DNA of 64,000 nt from Clostridiales bacterium (GCA_019422525.1 JAHZDE010000002.1:372001-436000); one strand, 5' to 3'; counted from the stretch's first letter, positions 24,978 through 33,206 are shown. The notes: generated from the letters alone by a model not told the origin. Translations and numbers: made by a program.

Positions 24978-26090
24978 ATGGCAAGTGTTACTTTAAAAAA
25001 TGTCTACAAAATCTACGCTGGCGGCGTAACGGCAGTTACCGATTTCTGCCTGGATATTGCTGATAAGGAGTTTATCATTCTGGTTGGCCCTTCTGGCTGC
25101 GGTAAGTCTACCACACTGAGAATGATTGCCGGCCTGGAAGAAATCAGCAAGGGCGAGCTGTACATCGGCGACACTCTGGCAAATGATGTGGCTCCTAAGG
25201 ACCGCGATATTGCAATGGTGTTCCAGAACTACGCTCTGTATCCCCATATGACCGTTTATGACAACATGGCCTTCGGCCTGAAGCTGCGCAAAACTCCCAA
25301 GGATGAAATCAAGCGTCGTGTGGAAGAAGCAGCTCGTATTCTTGATATCTCCCACCTCCTGGACAGAAAGCCCAAGGCTCTTTCCGGTGGCCAGAGACAG
25401 CGTGTTGCTCTGGGCCGTGCTATCGTTCGTGACCCCAAGGTCTTCCTGCTGGACGAACCCCTTTCCAACTTGGACGCAAAACTGCGTGCACAGATGAGAA
25501 CCGAAATTGCCAAGCTGCATAAGAGACTGGGAACTACCTTTATCTATGTTACTCATGACCAGACCGAGGCTATGACCATGGGCGACCGCATCGTGGTTAT
25601 GAAGGACGGCTTCATTCAGCAGGTGGATACACCTCAACATCTGTATGATCTGCCCTGCAACGAGTTCGTGGCTGGCTTCATGGGCTCTCCTCAAATGAAC
25701 TTCATCGACGCTGTTGTCGGTAAGTCCGGCAACGACCTGACCCTGACCTTCGGCAAGTGCACCATCAAAGTTCCTGCCAATAAGGCTGCTGGTACTGAGT
25801 TGGCCAGCTATGTGGGTAAGGATGTTGTGTTTGGTATTCGTCCTGAGGATGTACATGATGAGCCTGAGTTCTTGGCAAAGGTTCAGGAAGGTATTACCGA
25901 GGCTGACGTGGAAGTTACCGAATTGATGGGCGCTGAAACCTATCTGTATCTGAACTGCGAAGGCAATGCCATTACCGCTCGTGTTGAGCCTACCAGTACG
26001 GCTAAATCCGGCGATAAGATTAAGATCGCTTTCGACCTGAACAAGATGCATGTGTTCGATAAGGAAACCGAGAAGACCATTCTGAACTAA
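24978..26090 (+). CDS. ugpC: Sugar ABC transporter ATP-binding protein, MalK/UgpC/MsmX type
   Basis: Powers carbohydrate importers of the CUT1 class. The 370-residue product has Walker A (GPSGCGKST, about 38-46), Q-loop NYALYPHM, signature LSGGQRQRVALGRAIV, Walker B VFLLDEPLSNLD, H-loop VTHDQTEAMTMGDRI, and a C-terminal TOBE/OB regulatory region. No permease or binding-protein genes lie nearby, so it is probably a shared ATPase like MsmX, serving several transporters (inference). AGGAGG precedes the ATG. Codon bias is like that of ppdK, indicating high expression. About 190 bases upstream contain no other gene. Confidence 0.93.
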   Translation: MASVTLKNVYKIYAGGVTAVTDFCLDIADKEFIILVGPSGCGKSTTLRMIAGLEEISKGELYIGDTLANDVAPKDRDIAMVFQNYALYPHMTVYDNMAFGLKLRKTPKDEIKRRVEEAARILDISHLLDRKPKALSGGQRQRVALGRAIVRDPKVFLLDEPLSNLDAKLRAQMRTEIAKLHKRLGTTFIYVTHDQTEAMTMGDRIVVMKDGFIQQVDTPQHLYDLPCNEFVAGFMGSPQMNFIDAVVGKSGNDLTLTFGKCTIKVPANKAAGTELASYVGKDVVFGIRPEDVHDEPEFLAKVQEGITEADVEVTELMGAETYLYLNCEGNAITARVEPTSTAKSGDKIKIAFDLNKMHVFDKETEKTILN

Positions 26091-26107
26091 TTGATTTAGT
26101 ACTTACA

Positions 26108-26141
26108 ACAGGCCGCGCAAATTTTGCGCGGCCTGTTTTTC
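26108..26141 (+). terminator. Terminator of the ABC ATPase gene
   Basis: ACAGGCCGCGCAAA and TTTGCGCGGCCTGT form a near-perfect 14-bp stem, followed by TTTTTCT. Confidence 0.9.
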
Positions 26142-26157
26142 TATCTTTTAAATATTT

Positions 26158-26197
26158 ATAAGAAAACTCCCGCGGCTTCATCAAAACCGCGGGAGTT
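26158..26197 (-). terminator. Terminator of the leftward membrane-protein gene
   Basis: AACTCCCGCGG and CCGCGGGAGTT form an 11-bp perfect stem; on the minus strand it is followed by TTTTCTTATA. It lies five bases past the stop codon of the gene it ends. Confidence 0.8.
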
Positions 26198-26202
26198 GTT
26201 AG

Positions 26203-27162
26203 TTATAGATCAGATTCTTCGTTCGAAGTGTTTCGACGGAGGGTAATAAGTTGATTGTGGAACGTTTCGGCAGGAGCCTTTTGAAAAGAAAAGCGCCGCC
26301 ATCCAACCAAAATACCTAAAACGGTAAAGATCGTACAATACACATATTCCAAAATAAATGCAAAGACAAAATCACTTTGCCGCATCAACAGTGGAAGCAA
26401 TGCAAAAGACATAGATAATGTAAATCCCTGACTTGCAATAGCAGACAAAATGCAAAGGAAAGCGATTAGCGGTGCGGCTATAATAGAGAGAACCGTACAG
26501 ATAATACGGCCAGTGGAGGTGTTAGGACCTTTCAGCAGCTTGTATCCCCAAAATCCCAGAAGAGGGGGAAGTATGTACAAAATAGCCAGACTGTACTCTA
26601 AGAAGTAATAGGCGGCAAATTGAGGAATACCGCCGATGAAAAGGCCTAAAAGGGCGCCGATAATTCCGGTAACGTAATTGCCAGAGGGAGTAGAAGGAGT
26701 ACCTTCTTCTGCATAGGAAGTTGGGGGGAAAGCCTGTACAGCACAGCTTTCATGAACGGCAGCATACCGATCCTGAACCATACACAAGGCGTCACAGTGA
26801 TCTTTTCCACAGAAGGGGCAGTATACCAATGGAACAACACTGCACTGAGAGAAGCACTGGAATACTACAGCTAATGCATACCCATACAATTCTTCCACAT
26901 TTTCTCCGTGAAAGCAAAGGGTAAAGGCAGCGCAGTCCGGGCGGCATAAAATTTTAGAGGCTGTACGTTTTGCAAACTGTACGGACAGTCTTGCCTGTAC
27001 AAGGGTCGGTTGTGCAAGGTTACCGGTAACAGTAATGCGCCATTGCTTGTTGGACAGATACTGTACCAAAACCGGAAACTCATTTTCAACACCATAAGCA
27101 ATGCGCTCGGTTACGCCGTAGCTTTTGGAGCGGAAAAAATTTTGGAAAGTTTGTAAATCCAT
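26203..27162 (-). CDS. Membrane protein with N-terminal Cys-rich motif, unknown
   Basis: I do not recognise the family. The 319-residue product has a soluble N-terminal part (about 1-140) ending with a zinc-ribbon-like pair of motifs (YCPFCGKDHCDALC near 113-126), a short linker, and about four hydrophobic segments from 145 to 290 (NYVTGIIGALLGLFIGGI; LEYSLAILYILPPLLGFW; IICTVLSIIAAPLIAFLCILS; FAFILEYVYCTIFTVLGILVGW). The soluble part may sense or bind something at the cytoplasmic face. The ATG at 27162 follows GAGGAGG directly upstream. It is transcribed away from the feo operon and has its own terminator. Confidence 0.6.
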   Translation of the reverse strand: MDLQTFQNFFRSKSYGVTERIAYGVENEFPVLVQYLSNKQWRITVTGNLAQPTLVQARLSVQFAKRTASKILCRPDCAAFTLCFHGENVEELYGYALAVVFQCFSQCSVVPLVYCPFCGKDHCDALCMVQDRYAAVHESCAVQAFPPTSYAEEGTPSTPSGNYVTGIIGALLGLFIGGIPQFAAYYFLEYSLAILYILPPLLGFWGYKLLKGPNTSTGRIICTVLSIIAAPLIAFLCILSAIASQGFTLSMSFALLPLLMRQSDFVFAFILEYVYCTIFTVLGILVGWRRFSFQKAPAETFHNQLITLRRNTSNEESDL

Positions 27163-27265
27163 GTAGTTCCTCCTCAAATATACGCTGGTTTTGCCAGCTT
27201 TTTCTTTATTCTATCATGTTTAAGACATATACGCTACTTTTTTTTCGAAAGTGTGGGAAATATGC

Positions 27266-27299
27266 TTGACAAACCGGTTAGGAAATGCTAACCTATATC
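27266..27299 (+). promoter_or_regulatory. Promoter of the feo operon
   Basis: A perfect TTGACA at 27266-27271. The -10 is either TAACCT (27289-27294, 17-base spacer) or TATATC (27294-27299). Either way the first operator lies inside the promoter, so a bound repressor would block it. Confidence 0.55.
27276..27293 (+). promoter_or_regulatory. Iron-regulator operator 1
   Basis: GGTTAG-N6-CTAACC, a perfect 6-6-6 palindrome overlapping the spacer and -10 of the feo promoter. The half-sites resemble the TTAGGTTAGGCTAACCTAA core of IdeR/DtxR boxes. Confidence 0.65.
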
Positions 27300-27319
27300 T
27301 GGTTAGAAAACGCTAACCA
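27300..27319 (+). promoter_or_regulatory. Iron-regulator operator 2
   Basis: TGGTTAG-N6-CTAACCA, the same palindrome with one further pair. Its centre is 25 bases from that of operator 1, and it ends about 35 bases before feoA. Confidence 0.65.
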
Positions 27320-27354
27320 ATATATACGAGTGATGCTATTGTAAGGAGCCGATG

Positions 27355-27567
27355 ATGATGCCGTTAACCATGCTGAGAATTGGAGAAAGCGAAACCATTA
27401 AAAAAATCGGTGGGCGAGAGGATACCCGACGGTTTTTGGAAAATTTGGGTTTTACAACCGGAGGAGAAGTGACGGTGGTGGCACAGATGAGCGGGAATGT
27501 TATTGTTAGCGTCAAAGATTCCCGTGTGGCGGTCAGTCGGGAGATGGCTTGTAAAATTATGGTATGA
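27355..27567 (+). CDS. feoA: FeoA, ferrous iron transport accessory protein 1
   Basis: A small SH3-like protein that works with FeoB in Fe(II) uptake. The 70-residue product has the family pattern: LRIGESETIKKIGGREDTRRFLENLGFTTGGEVTVVAQ, then NVIVSVKDSRVAVSREMACKIMV. Three ATGs stand in a row (27352, 27355, 27358); AAGGAG at 27343-27348 favours the second or third. It is the first gene of the feo operon, behind two operators. Confidence 0.9.
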   Translation: MMPLTMLRIGESETIKKIGGREDTRRFLENLGFTTGGEVTVVAQMSGNVIVSVKDSRVAVSREMACKIMV

Positions 27568-27622
27568 GACCCTTTGGGTTCTATAAAACCGCATATGCGG
27601 CAATTAAGGAAGGGGCATAGAT

Positions 27623-27856
27623 ATGCAGACATTAAGACAGGCCCGTGTGGGAACGACTGTCAAAGTGGTAAAGCTCCACGGAGAAGGTGCCATTAAGCGC
27701 CGGATTATGGATATGGGGATTACCCGGGGAGTTTCGGTGACCATACGCAAGGTAGCGCCTTTAGGAGATCCGGTTGAGGTTACGGTTCGAGGGTATGAAT
27801 TATCCCTGCGAAAAAGTGATGCGGACATGGTGGAAGTGGAATCATTTTTACCGTAA
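27623..27856 (+). CDS. feoA: FeoA, ferrous iron transport accessory protein 2
   Basis: A second 77-residue FeoA-like protein: LRQARVGTTVKVVKLHGEGAIKRRIMDMGITRGVSVTIRKVAPLGDPVEVTVRGYELSLRKSDADMVEVE. It keeps the DMGITRG turn and PLGDP loop typical of FeoA proteins more closely than the first copy. Two FeoA genes before feoB is common in Clostridia. AAGGAAGGGG lies upstream of the ATG. Confidence 0.93.
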   Translation: MQTLRQARVGTTVKVVKLHGEGAIKRRIMDMGITRGVSVTIRKVAPLGDPVEVTVRGYELSLRKSDADMVEVESFLP

Positions 27857-27907
27857 AGTTAGTCTAAACTAATTTTTAAACATAAATTTCGAAGGGGGAA
27901 GCAAGCA

Positions 27908-30370
27908 ATGAAAATCGCTTTGGCAGGCAATCCCAACAGCGGCAAAACCACACTATTTAATGCGTTGACTGGCTCCAATCAATTTGTGGGAAACTGGCCC
28001 GGCGTAACGGTTGAGAAGAAAGAAGGGAAGCTGAAAGGGTTTAAAGAAGTTACCCTCACAGACCTTCCTGGTATTTATTCGCTGTCGCCGTACACACTGG
28101 AAGAAGTCGTGGCAAGAAACTACCTATTGCAGGAAAAGCCCGATGCCATTTTGAATATTGTAGACGGCACCAATTTGGAAAGAAACCTGTATCTAACTAC
28201 CCAGCTGCTGGAGTTGGGTACACCGTTGGTAATGGCTATCAATATGTCTGACGTGGTGGCGAAAAATGGAGAAAAGATTGATACCGCAGCTCTTGAAAAG
28301 GCGCTGGGCTGTACAGTAGTGGAGATTTCCGCTTTAAAGGGAACCGGTATCAAAGAGGCAGCCCAACAAGCAGTATTGGCGGCAAAGTCTGCAAGAGGCG
28401 GAAAGGTTGTCCACCGGTTTCAGGAAAAAGTGGAGCACGCGCTGGATGAGATTGCTGCACAGCTGACAGGGGTTCCGGAAAATCAGAAGCGCTTTTATGC
28501 CATCAAGTTGTTTGAACGGGACGAGAAAATCAAAGAAAATTTGCAGAAAGTTCCCGAAGTCGAATCGATTATCAGTGCATTGGAAAATGAGTTGGACGAT
28601 GATGCCGAGTCCATCATCACCAATGAGCGCTATGAATACATTGCCTCTATTATCAAGGGCTGCTACAAAAAAAGAAAAGCCCGCAGCATGACTACTTCTG
28701 ATAAGATTGACCGGGTTGTCACCAACCGTTGGGCTGCCCTTCCAATTTTTGCGGTTGTGATGTTTATTGTCTATTACCTTTCCGTTACAACGGTGGGCAC
28801 CATGTTTACAGACTGGGTCAATGACGGTTTGTTTGGAGATGGCTGGCATTTGGCCAGTGTAGGGGCAGAGGCCTACTCGGAAGCTTCCGATGCGTATAAA
28901 CTGGAAAGCAGCAAGGTAGATGCCTACATAGAAGCCGCCGGGGAAGCCGGTGTGAATGTCGAAGCAATTTCCGCTATGCGGGAAGAAGGCAAAATGGATA
29001 CAGCAGTTATCAACGAATTTGAGTCGGCAGCATCTGCCGCTGCTGTAGAGGGAACGCTGGATATCCACAACGACGATACGGGTGAGGTGGAAGAGACTTT
29101 GACGGTTACCGCTGCCGACTTTGCCGAAGCGATTGAGGCAGAAGAGCCAGATCCAAATGCTTATGGTGTGTGGGTTCCCGGTATCCCTGCGATAGTGGGA
29201 AATGGCCTGAATGCAATTCACTGCGCAGCATGGCTACAGGATTTGATTTTGAATGGTATTATCGCTGGTGTGGGCGCGGTCCTGGGTTTTGTGCCACAGA
29301 TGTTGGTTTTGTTCCTGTTGCTGGCTATTCTGGAATCCTGCGGTTATATGGCCCGGATTGCCTTTATCATGGACCGGATTTTCCGGAAATTTGGCCTCTC
29401 TGGGAAATCCTTTATTCCCATGCTGATCGGTACTGGCTGCGGGGTTCCCGGTGTTATGGCCTCCCGGACCATTGAAAACGACCGTGACCGCAAAATGACC
29501 ATCATGACTACCACCTTTATTCCGTGCAGCGCCAAACTGCCGATTATTGCCCTGATTGCCGGCGCTTTGTTTGGCGGTGCTTGGTGGGTAGCGCCCAGTG
29601 CTTATTTTGTTGGCGTTGCCGCTATCGTGATTTCCGGAATCATTCTCAAGAAAACGAAAATGTTTGCAGGTGATCCTGCTCCCTTTGTGATGGAGTTGCC
29701 CGCTTATCACTGGCCTACTGTAGGCAATGTGCTTCGCAGCATGTGGGAGCGCGGCTGGTCCTTTATCAAAAAAGCCGGTACCGTCATCCTGCTCGCTACT
29801 ATCTTTGTCTGGTTCACTTCTGGCTATGGATTCAGCGAAAACGGTTTTGGCCCGGTAAGTATGGAAAATAGTATCCTGGCCGCCATTGGCAACGCCATCG
29901 CATGGATTTTCATTCCCTTGGGCTGGGGTGACTGGAAATCCGCTGTCGCCGCCTTTACGGGCCTGATTGCCAAGGAAAATGTGGTAGGAACCTTTGGCGT
30001 ACTCTTTGGCGGGTTTGACGAAGTAGCCGAAAATGGCTGGCAGGTTTGGGCTATGATGCGGGAATCCTTTACGGCTGTGTCTGCTTATTCCTTCCTGGTG
30101 TTCAACCTGTTGTGCGCACCTTGCTTTGCGGCAATCGGCGCCATTAAGCGGGAGATGAACAACGCCAAATGGACCTGGTTTGCTATTGGCTATCAGTGTG
30201 GATTCGCCTATGTAGTATCCCTGTGCATTTATCAGATTGGTACGCTGTTTACTACCGGCGCTTTTGGAGTGTTTACGGTGATTGCTTTCCTGTTGGTGAT
30301 TGGTATGATTTATCTGCTGGTGCGTCCGTATCATGAAAGCAATACTTTGCGGGCCCGTGTTCGGGTATAA
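27908..30370 (+). CDS. feoB: FeoB, ferrous iron transporter
   Basis: GTPase-linked Fe(II) uptake protein in the cytoplasmic membrane. The 820-residue product has the N-terminal G domain with G1 GNPNSGKTTLFN (7-18), G3 DLPGIYSLSPY, G4 NMSD, then a helical domain and a membrane part with two Gate repeats (SCGYMARIAFIMDRIFRKFGLSGKSFIPMLIG-type and the later SAVAAFTGLIAKENVVGT-type). An insertion of about 110 residues, rich in Ala and Glu, lies after the first membrane helix (about 312-422), in a loop that is normally short; this explains the extra length. It is followed by the Cys-rich protein and regulator. Confidence 0.96.
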   Translation: MKIALAGNPNSGKTTLFNALTGSNQFVGNWPGVTVEKKEGKLKGFKEVTLTDLPGIYSLSPYTLEEVVARNYLLQEKPDAILNIVDGTNLERNLYLTTQLLELGTPLVMAINMSDVVAKNGEKIDTAALEKALGCTVVEISALKGTGIKEAAQQAVLAAKSARGGKVVHRFQEKVEHALDEIAAQLTGVPENQKRFYAIKLFERDEKIKENLQKVPEVESIISALENELDDDAESIITNERYEYIASIIKGCYKKRKARSMTTSDKIDRVVTNRWAALPIFAVVMFIVYYLSVTTVGTMFTDWVNDGLFGDGWHLASVGAEAYSEASDAYKLESSKVDAYIEAAGEAGVNVEAISAMREEGKMDTAVINEFESAASAAAVEGTLDIHNDDTGEVEETLTVTAADFAEAIEAEEPDPNAYGVWVPGIPAIVGNGLNAIHCAAWLQDLILNGIIAGVGAVLGFVPQMLVLFLLLAILESCGYMARIAFIMDRIFRKFGLSGKSFIPMLIGTGCGVPGVMASRTIENDRDRKMTIMTTTFIPCSAKLPIIALIAGALFGGAWWVAPSAYFVGVAAIVISGIILKKTKMFAGDPAPFVMELPAYHWPTVGNVLRSMWERGWSFIKKAGTVILLATIFVWFTSGYGFSENGFGPVSMENSILAAIGNAIAWIFIPLGWGDWKSAVAAFTGLIAKENVVGTFGVLFGGFDEVAENGWQVWAMMRESFTAVSAYSFLVFNLLCAPCFAAIGAIKREMNNAKWTWFAIGYQCGFAYVVSLCIYQIGTLFTTGAFGVFTVIAFLLVIGMIYLLVRPYHESNTLRARVRV

Positions 30371-30396
30371 GTTTTGACAATAAAGGGGGAATTTCC

Positions 30397-30594
30397 ATGT
30401 TAGATTTTTTGATTGCAAACTGGGGGACATTACTGGTAGGAGTTCTGATTCTGGCTGCCGTACTTGCAGTGATCATCAAAATGGTGCGGGATAAACAACA
30501 GGGAAAATCCTCCTGTTCCTGCGGCTGTGGCGGATGCAGCGGTTGTGGTGGGAATAGTGTCTGCCATGGGCATACCCACCAGCCTGGAAAATAA
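30397..30594 (+). CDS. FeoB-associated Cys-rich membrane protein
   Basis: A 65-residue protein with one membrane helix (about 10-28) and a tail dense in Cys and Gly (SCSCGCGGCSGCGG), then HGHTH. This is the small protein commonly found after feoB in Firmicutes; it may bind iron on the inner face. It starts 26 bases after feoB, with AAAGGGGG upstream. Confidence 0.88.
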   Translation: MLDFLIANWGTLLVGVLILAAVLAVIIKMVRDKQQGKSSCSCGCGGCSGCGGNSVCHGHTHQPGK

Positions 30595-30649
30595 TCCATT
30601 AAGAAATGCATACGGGTGGCTGTTTCTTTTTTAGAGGAAGTGTTTTTAT

Positions 30650-31015
30650 ATGAAGCTTTCCCGAGCCCAGATTCAATATTTACTGATGATTTACGATATG
30701 TTGGAAAGAGGGCCGGTCCGCTTGCGGGACATTGCCGAAGCGATGCAGGTGAGCAAACCCAGTGTACACGGAATGGAAGAACAATTTGTCCGATTGGGAC
30801 TGCTGGAAAAAAGGCGGTATATGCCCATTCAAATGACGGCTGAGGGAAAAAGAGTGGTGAAGGAATATCAAAAACAGCTATATGTGCTGAGCGGGCATTT
30901 GGAGAAATCACTCTATCTTCCGGCAGCGGTCGCAAAAGAAAGTGCTTTCATGTTGCTGGGGGAATGGTCGGAAGAATATCGAAATCGTGTATTTCTGCAT
31001 TTATCCCAATCATAA
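30650..31015 (+). CDS. DtxR-family-like metal-dependent regulator, short
   Basis: The 121-residue product has a winged helix (about 1-70: LRDIAEAMQVSKPSVHGMEEQFVRLGLLEKRRYMPIQMTAEG, similar to MntR/IdeR) and a short second part that should form the metal and dimer domain. In that part (PAAVAKESAFMLLGEWSEE) the expected Cys/Met, Glu and His ligands of the A-C-x-x-E-H motif are not seen; Phe100 and Trp106 are in their place. It lacks a C-terminal SH3 domain. Position at the end of feo suggests that it controls the two GGTTAG operators (inference). A MarR-type relative is the alternative. Confidence 0.75.
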   Translation: MKLSRAQIQYLLMIYDMLERGPVRLRDIAEAMQVSKPSVHGMEEQFVRLGLLEKRRYMPIQMTAEGKRVVKEYQKQLYVLSGHLEKSLYLPAAVAKESAFMLLGEWSEEYRNRVFLHLSQS

Positions 31016-31019
31016 TAGA

Positions 31020-31054
31020 AATAGCGGGCATCTTTTTGATGTCCGCTATTTTTT
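31020..31054. terminator. Terminator of the feo operon
   Basis: ATAGCGGGCATC and GATGTCCGCTAT form a 12-bp stem with one G-U pair, loop TTTTT, followed by TTTTTT. It separates the feo operon from the converging ABC operon. Confidence 0.85.
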
Positions 31055-31068
31055 GATGTATTCACAAT

Positions 31069-31806
31069 TTAAACGCGTACTTCTGCCCGCCGCATCATGA
31101 GCCATGAAACCTCAGCCAGCAGCACACTGCACACCAGCGCTGTCACTACAGGTACCATGGGATAAATGCCATCTGGGAGATACCCACTGATTAGCATTGA
31201 GATTTTTTGAAGCAGCCAGCTATAGCCGCCGCGCAGAAGGGGCTTATCTGCCATAGGAAGCAGAATAAACAGAGTGCCGGGAGTCAGAATGGAGACCAGA
31301 ATTTTTCCTGTTTTAGGCAAGCGATAATACAAGAGCGTAATGGCAAACCCTGCCCATCCTAAAACCACACAAGCCGCAAAAATCCATAAAAGTTCCTGCA
31401 TGAGAAAAAGAAAGGTAGGCTCAGGATACCGTAAAGGCTGATACAGCTGTGAATAAATGCCGCGATAATGGAAAAACTGCCTCAAAATCAGTTCCATTAC
31501 CAGGGAGACAACAGCTTCCATCAAAGAAAGTGCAGCCAAAGAGATACTCCAGCCCATAAACTGGCTTTTTCGGGAAATCCCATTTTGTTGGAAAAACCGG
31601 AAGGTTTCTCGGAAAGCAACCAGGCCGGTGACCAAGGTGAAAATCATAAAGGTGAGTTCAAAGCCGGAAATGGAATAGTCAGCGTCGTCGTTGTAGCTCG
31701 AGCGCAGAAACAGCCCGGAAGAAAGCATAAGCCCCAAAATCACACCAAATGCGGTTAGAAATGAATTTCGCAGAGTATTTCCATAATATTTGGCTGCCAG
31801 TTTCAT
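31069..31806 (-). CDS. ABC transporter permease
   Basis: A 245-residue protein with about six hydrophobic segments (residues 14-32, 48-66, 83-105, 131-160, 165-185, 215-236) and a C-terminal RRAEVRV tail. It overlaps the preceding ATPase gene by 4 bases (ATGA), so the two form one exporter of the YtrB/EcsB-like kind. The substrate is unknown; systems of this layout often respond to cell-envelope stress. Confidence 0.75.
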   Translation of the reverse strand: MKLAAKYYGNTLRNSFLTAFGVILGLMLSSGLFLRSSYNDDADYSISGFELTFMIFTLVTGLVAFRETFRFFQQNGISRKSQFMGWSISLAALSLMEAVVSLVMELILRQFFHYRGIYSQLYQPLRYPEPTFLFLMQELLWIFAACVVLGWAGFAITLLYYRLPKTGKILVSILTPGTLFILLPMADKPLLRGGYSWLLQKISMLISGYLPDGIYPMVPVVTALVCSVLLAEVSWLMMRRAEVRV

Positions 31807-32669
31807 GTAAAATCGCCTCCATTCTCTTCTGTCATGGCTACAAATAGTTTTTGTAAGTCCATTCGTCCCATTTCCAATGTCTCCGGCATTTCTTTGTTCG
31901 GTTTGCCATATATCACGGCGGTTTTAAGGCCACCGATAGACTGTTGAGATAATACCTGCTTCCCGGCAATATAAGCATCGACATCTGTTTGTCTTCCACT
32001 TATGGTATAGCCACTGTGCAGCAATTCTTCGCAGGTTTTGTGACATAATACCTTTCCTTCATGCAAAATGACGACTTCTTCCAGCAGAGAGGCAGCCTCT
32101 TCAATCAAATGGGTGGAAAGGATGATGGTCCGGGGATTTTTCCCATAGCTGTCCAAAAGTTCCCGATAAAACAGCTCCCGATGCCCGGCATCCAGACCCA
32201 GAACCGGTTCATCCAACAGAAGATAGGGAACATCCACGGCCAAAGCAGTAATCAGTTTGTAAATCGAGCGATACCCAGTGGAGAGTTTGCGGGTTTTCTT
32301 TTTGGGGTTCAGGCCGAATTTTGCACACAGACCATGGGCGTATTCCAAATCAAATTTACCGTAAAACTGGCGGGTCCAGTAAAAAACTTTTTCCACGGTC
32401 ATTTCTTCCGGATACAATTCCTGTTGCCCCATATAAAAAACCTTTTTCAACGCCTTTTCATTTTCCAGCGCAACATTTCCATCAATCCGGATCTCTCCAC
32501 CATCCGGAAACAATCTTCCGGTAATACAGTTGAGTAAAGTGGTTTTGCCTGCACCGTTGCGGCCCAACAGACCATAAATTTTCCCTTCTTCAAAGGAAAG
32601 CGTCACTTGATCCAAAGCTTTTAAATCCCCAAAAGTTTTGGTCACTTGTGTACAGGTGATAGCGTTCAT
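31803..32669 (-). CDS. ABC transporter ATP-binding protein
   Basis: The 288-residue product has Walker A GRNGAGKTTLL (about 36-46), Q-loop YMGQQEL, signature LSTGYRSIYKL (an altered LSGGQ), Walker B PYLLLDEPVLGLD and H-loop ILSTHLIEEA. The signature is LSTGY, as in YtrB- and BcrA-type exporters. It overlaps both its neighbours by 4 bases, the usual layout of GntR-ABC-permease operons. Confidence 0.88.
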   Translation of the reverse strand: MNAITCTQVTKTFGDLKALDQVTLSFEEGKIYGLLGRNGAGKTTLLNCITGRLFPDGGEIRIDGNVALENEKALKKVFYMGQQELYPEEMTVEKVFYWTRQFYGKFDLEYAHGLCAKFGLNPKKKTRKLSTGYRSIYKLITALAVDVPYLLLDEPVLGLDAGHRELFYRELLDSYGKNPRTIILSTHLIEEAASLLEEVVILHEGKVLCHKTCEELLHSGYTISGRQTDVDAYIAGKQVLSQQSIGGLKTAVIYGKPNKEMPETLEMGRMDLQKLFVAMTEENGGDFT

Positions 32670-33034
32670 TCTTCATATCCCCTTTCCAATAGTTTTACCA
32701 GCTGTTCTTCTGCCAGGCCCAGCTTTTTGGCTTCTGTTATCAGCGGAAGAATGTAGGCTTCATAAAAAGCATTCTGCCGTTTTTCCCGGATTTTCTCCTG
32801 TGCTCCCTTACTCACAAACATGCCAACTCCTCTTTTTTTATACAGAATCCCTTCTTCTACCAATAGATTGACGCCCTTTAATACGGTGGCCGGATTGATT
32901 TGCAGGCTTACGGAAAGTTCCGTAGTGGAAGGTACTTGTGTTTCTTCTGGATAGGCTCCCAGAAAAATACCGTCCTCCAGTCCGGCGGCTATTTGCAGAT
33001 AGATAGGGGTTTCCAGCGTTGTGTCCAGCTTCAT
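32666..33034 (-). CDS. GntR-family regulator, YtrA subfamily
   Basis: A 122-residue repressor: winged helix (about 8-75, PIYLQIAAGLEDGIFLGAYPEETQVPSTTELSVSLQINPATV) and a short C-terminal two-helix dimer part without the large effector domain of other GntR proteins. This shortness defines the YtrA subfamily. It is the first gene of the ABC operon, so self-regulation at the promoter 33086-33114 is likely. Confidence 0.88.
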   Translation of the reverse strand: MKLDTTLETPIYLQIAAGLEDGIFLGAYPEETQVPSTTELSVSLQINPATVLKGVNLLVEEGILYKKRGVGMFVSKGAQEKIREKRQNAFYEAYILPLITEAKKLGLAEEQLVKLLERGYEE

Positions 33035-33085
33035 TCTGCATCCCTCCTTTGGGGCTGGTTGTGTGGTTCATTACTTATGTAATTA

Positions 33086-33114
33086 ACTATATAACGTACA
33101 CTATATTTTGTCAA
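33086..33114 (-). promoter_or_regulatory. Promoter of the GntR-ABC operon
   Basis: Minus strand TTGACA, 17 bases, TATAGT. The spacer and -10 contain ACTATAT twice (33086-33092 and 33100-33106) around ACGTAC, a possible regulator site. Confidence 0.55.
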
Positions 33115-33143
33115 TAGAAACTCAAAAATCTTTTACATCCTAC

Positions 33144-33170
33144 TTGACAGAAAGAGAAAACAGGTATAAC
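33144..33170 (+). promoter_or_regulatory. Promoter of the metal-resistance operon
   Basis: TTGACA at 33144-33149 with TATAAC at 33165-33170 (15-base spacer) or TAACAT at 33167-33172 (17). The operator at 33171-33190 begins at the -10. Confidence 0.55.
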
Positions 33171-33190
33171 ATATGAACAGATATTCATAT
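33171..33190 (+). promoter_or_regulatory. ArsR/SmtB-type operator
   Basis: ATATGAA-N6-TTCATAT, a perfect palindrome. It matches the TGAA-N6-TTCA core of CadC/CzrA sites and ends 16 bases before the repressor's start codon. Confidence 0.75.
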
Positions 33191-33206
33191 GAAAGGATGT
33201 TCAATT

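Noticed and set aside
27241..27351. Fur box upstream of feo
   Set aside because: No GATAATGATAATCATTATC-like sequence is present; the palindromes are of the GGTTAG/CTAACC type.
29234..30430. Long open frame opposite feoB
   Set aside because: Antisense shadow; the forward strand encodes a complete FeoB with all motifs.
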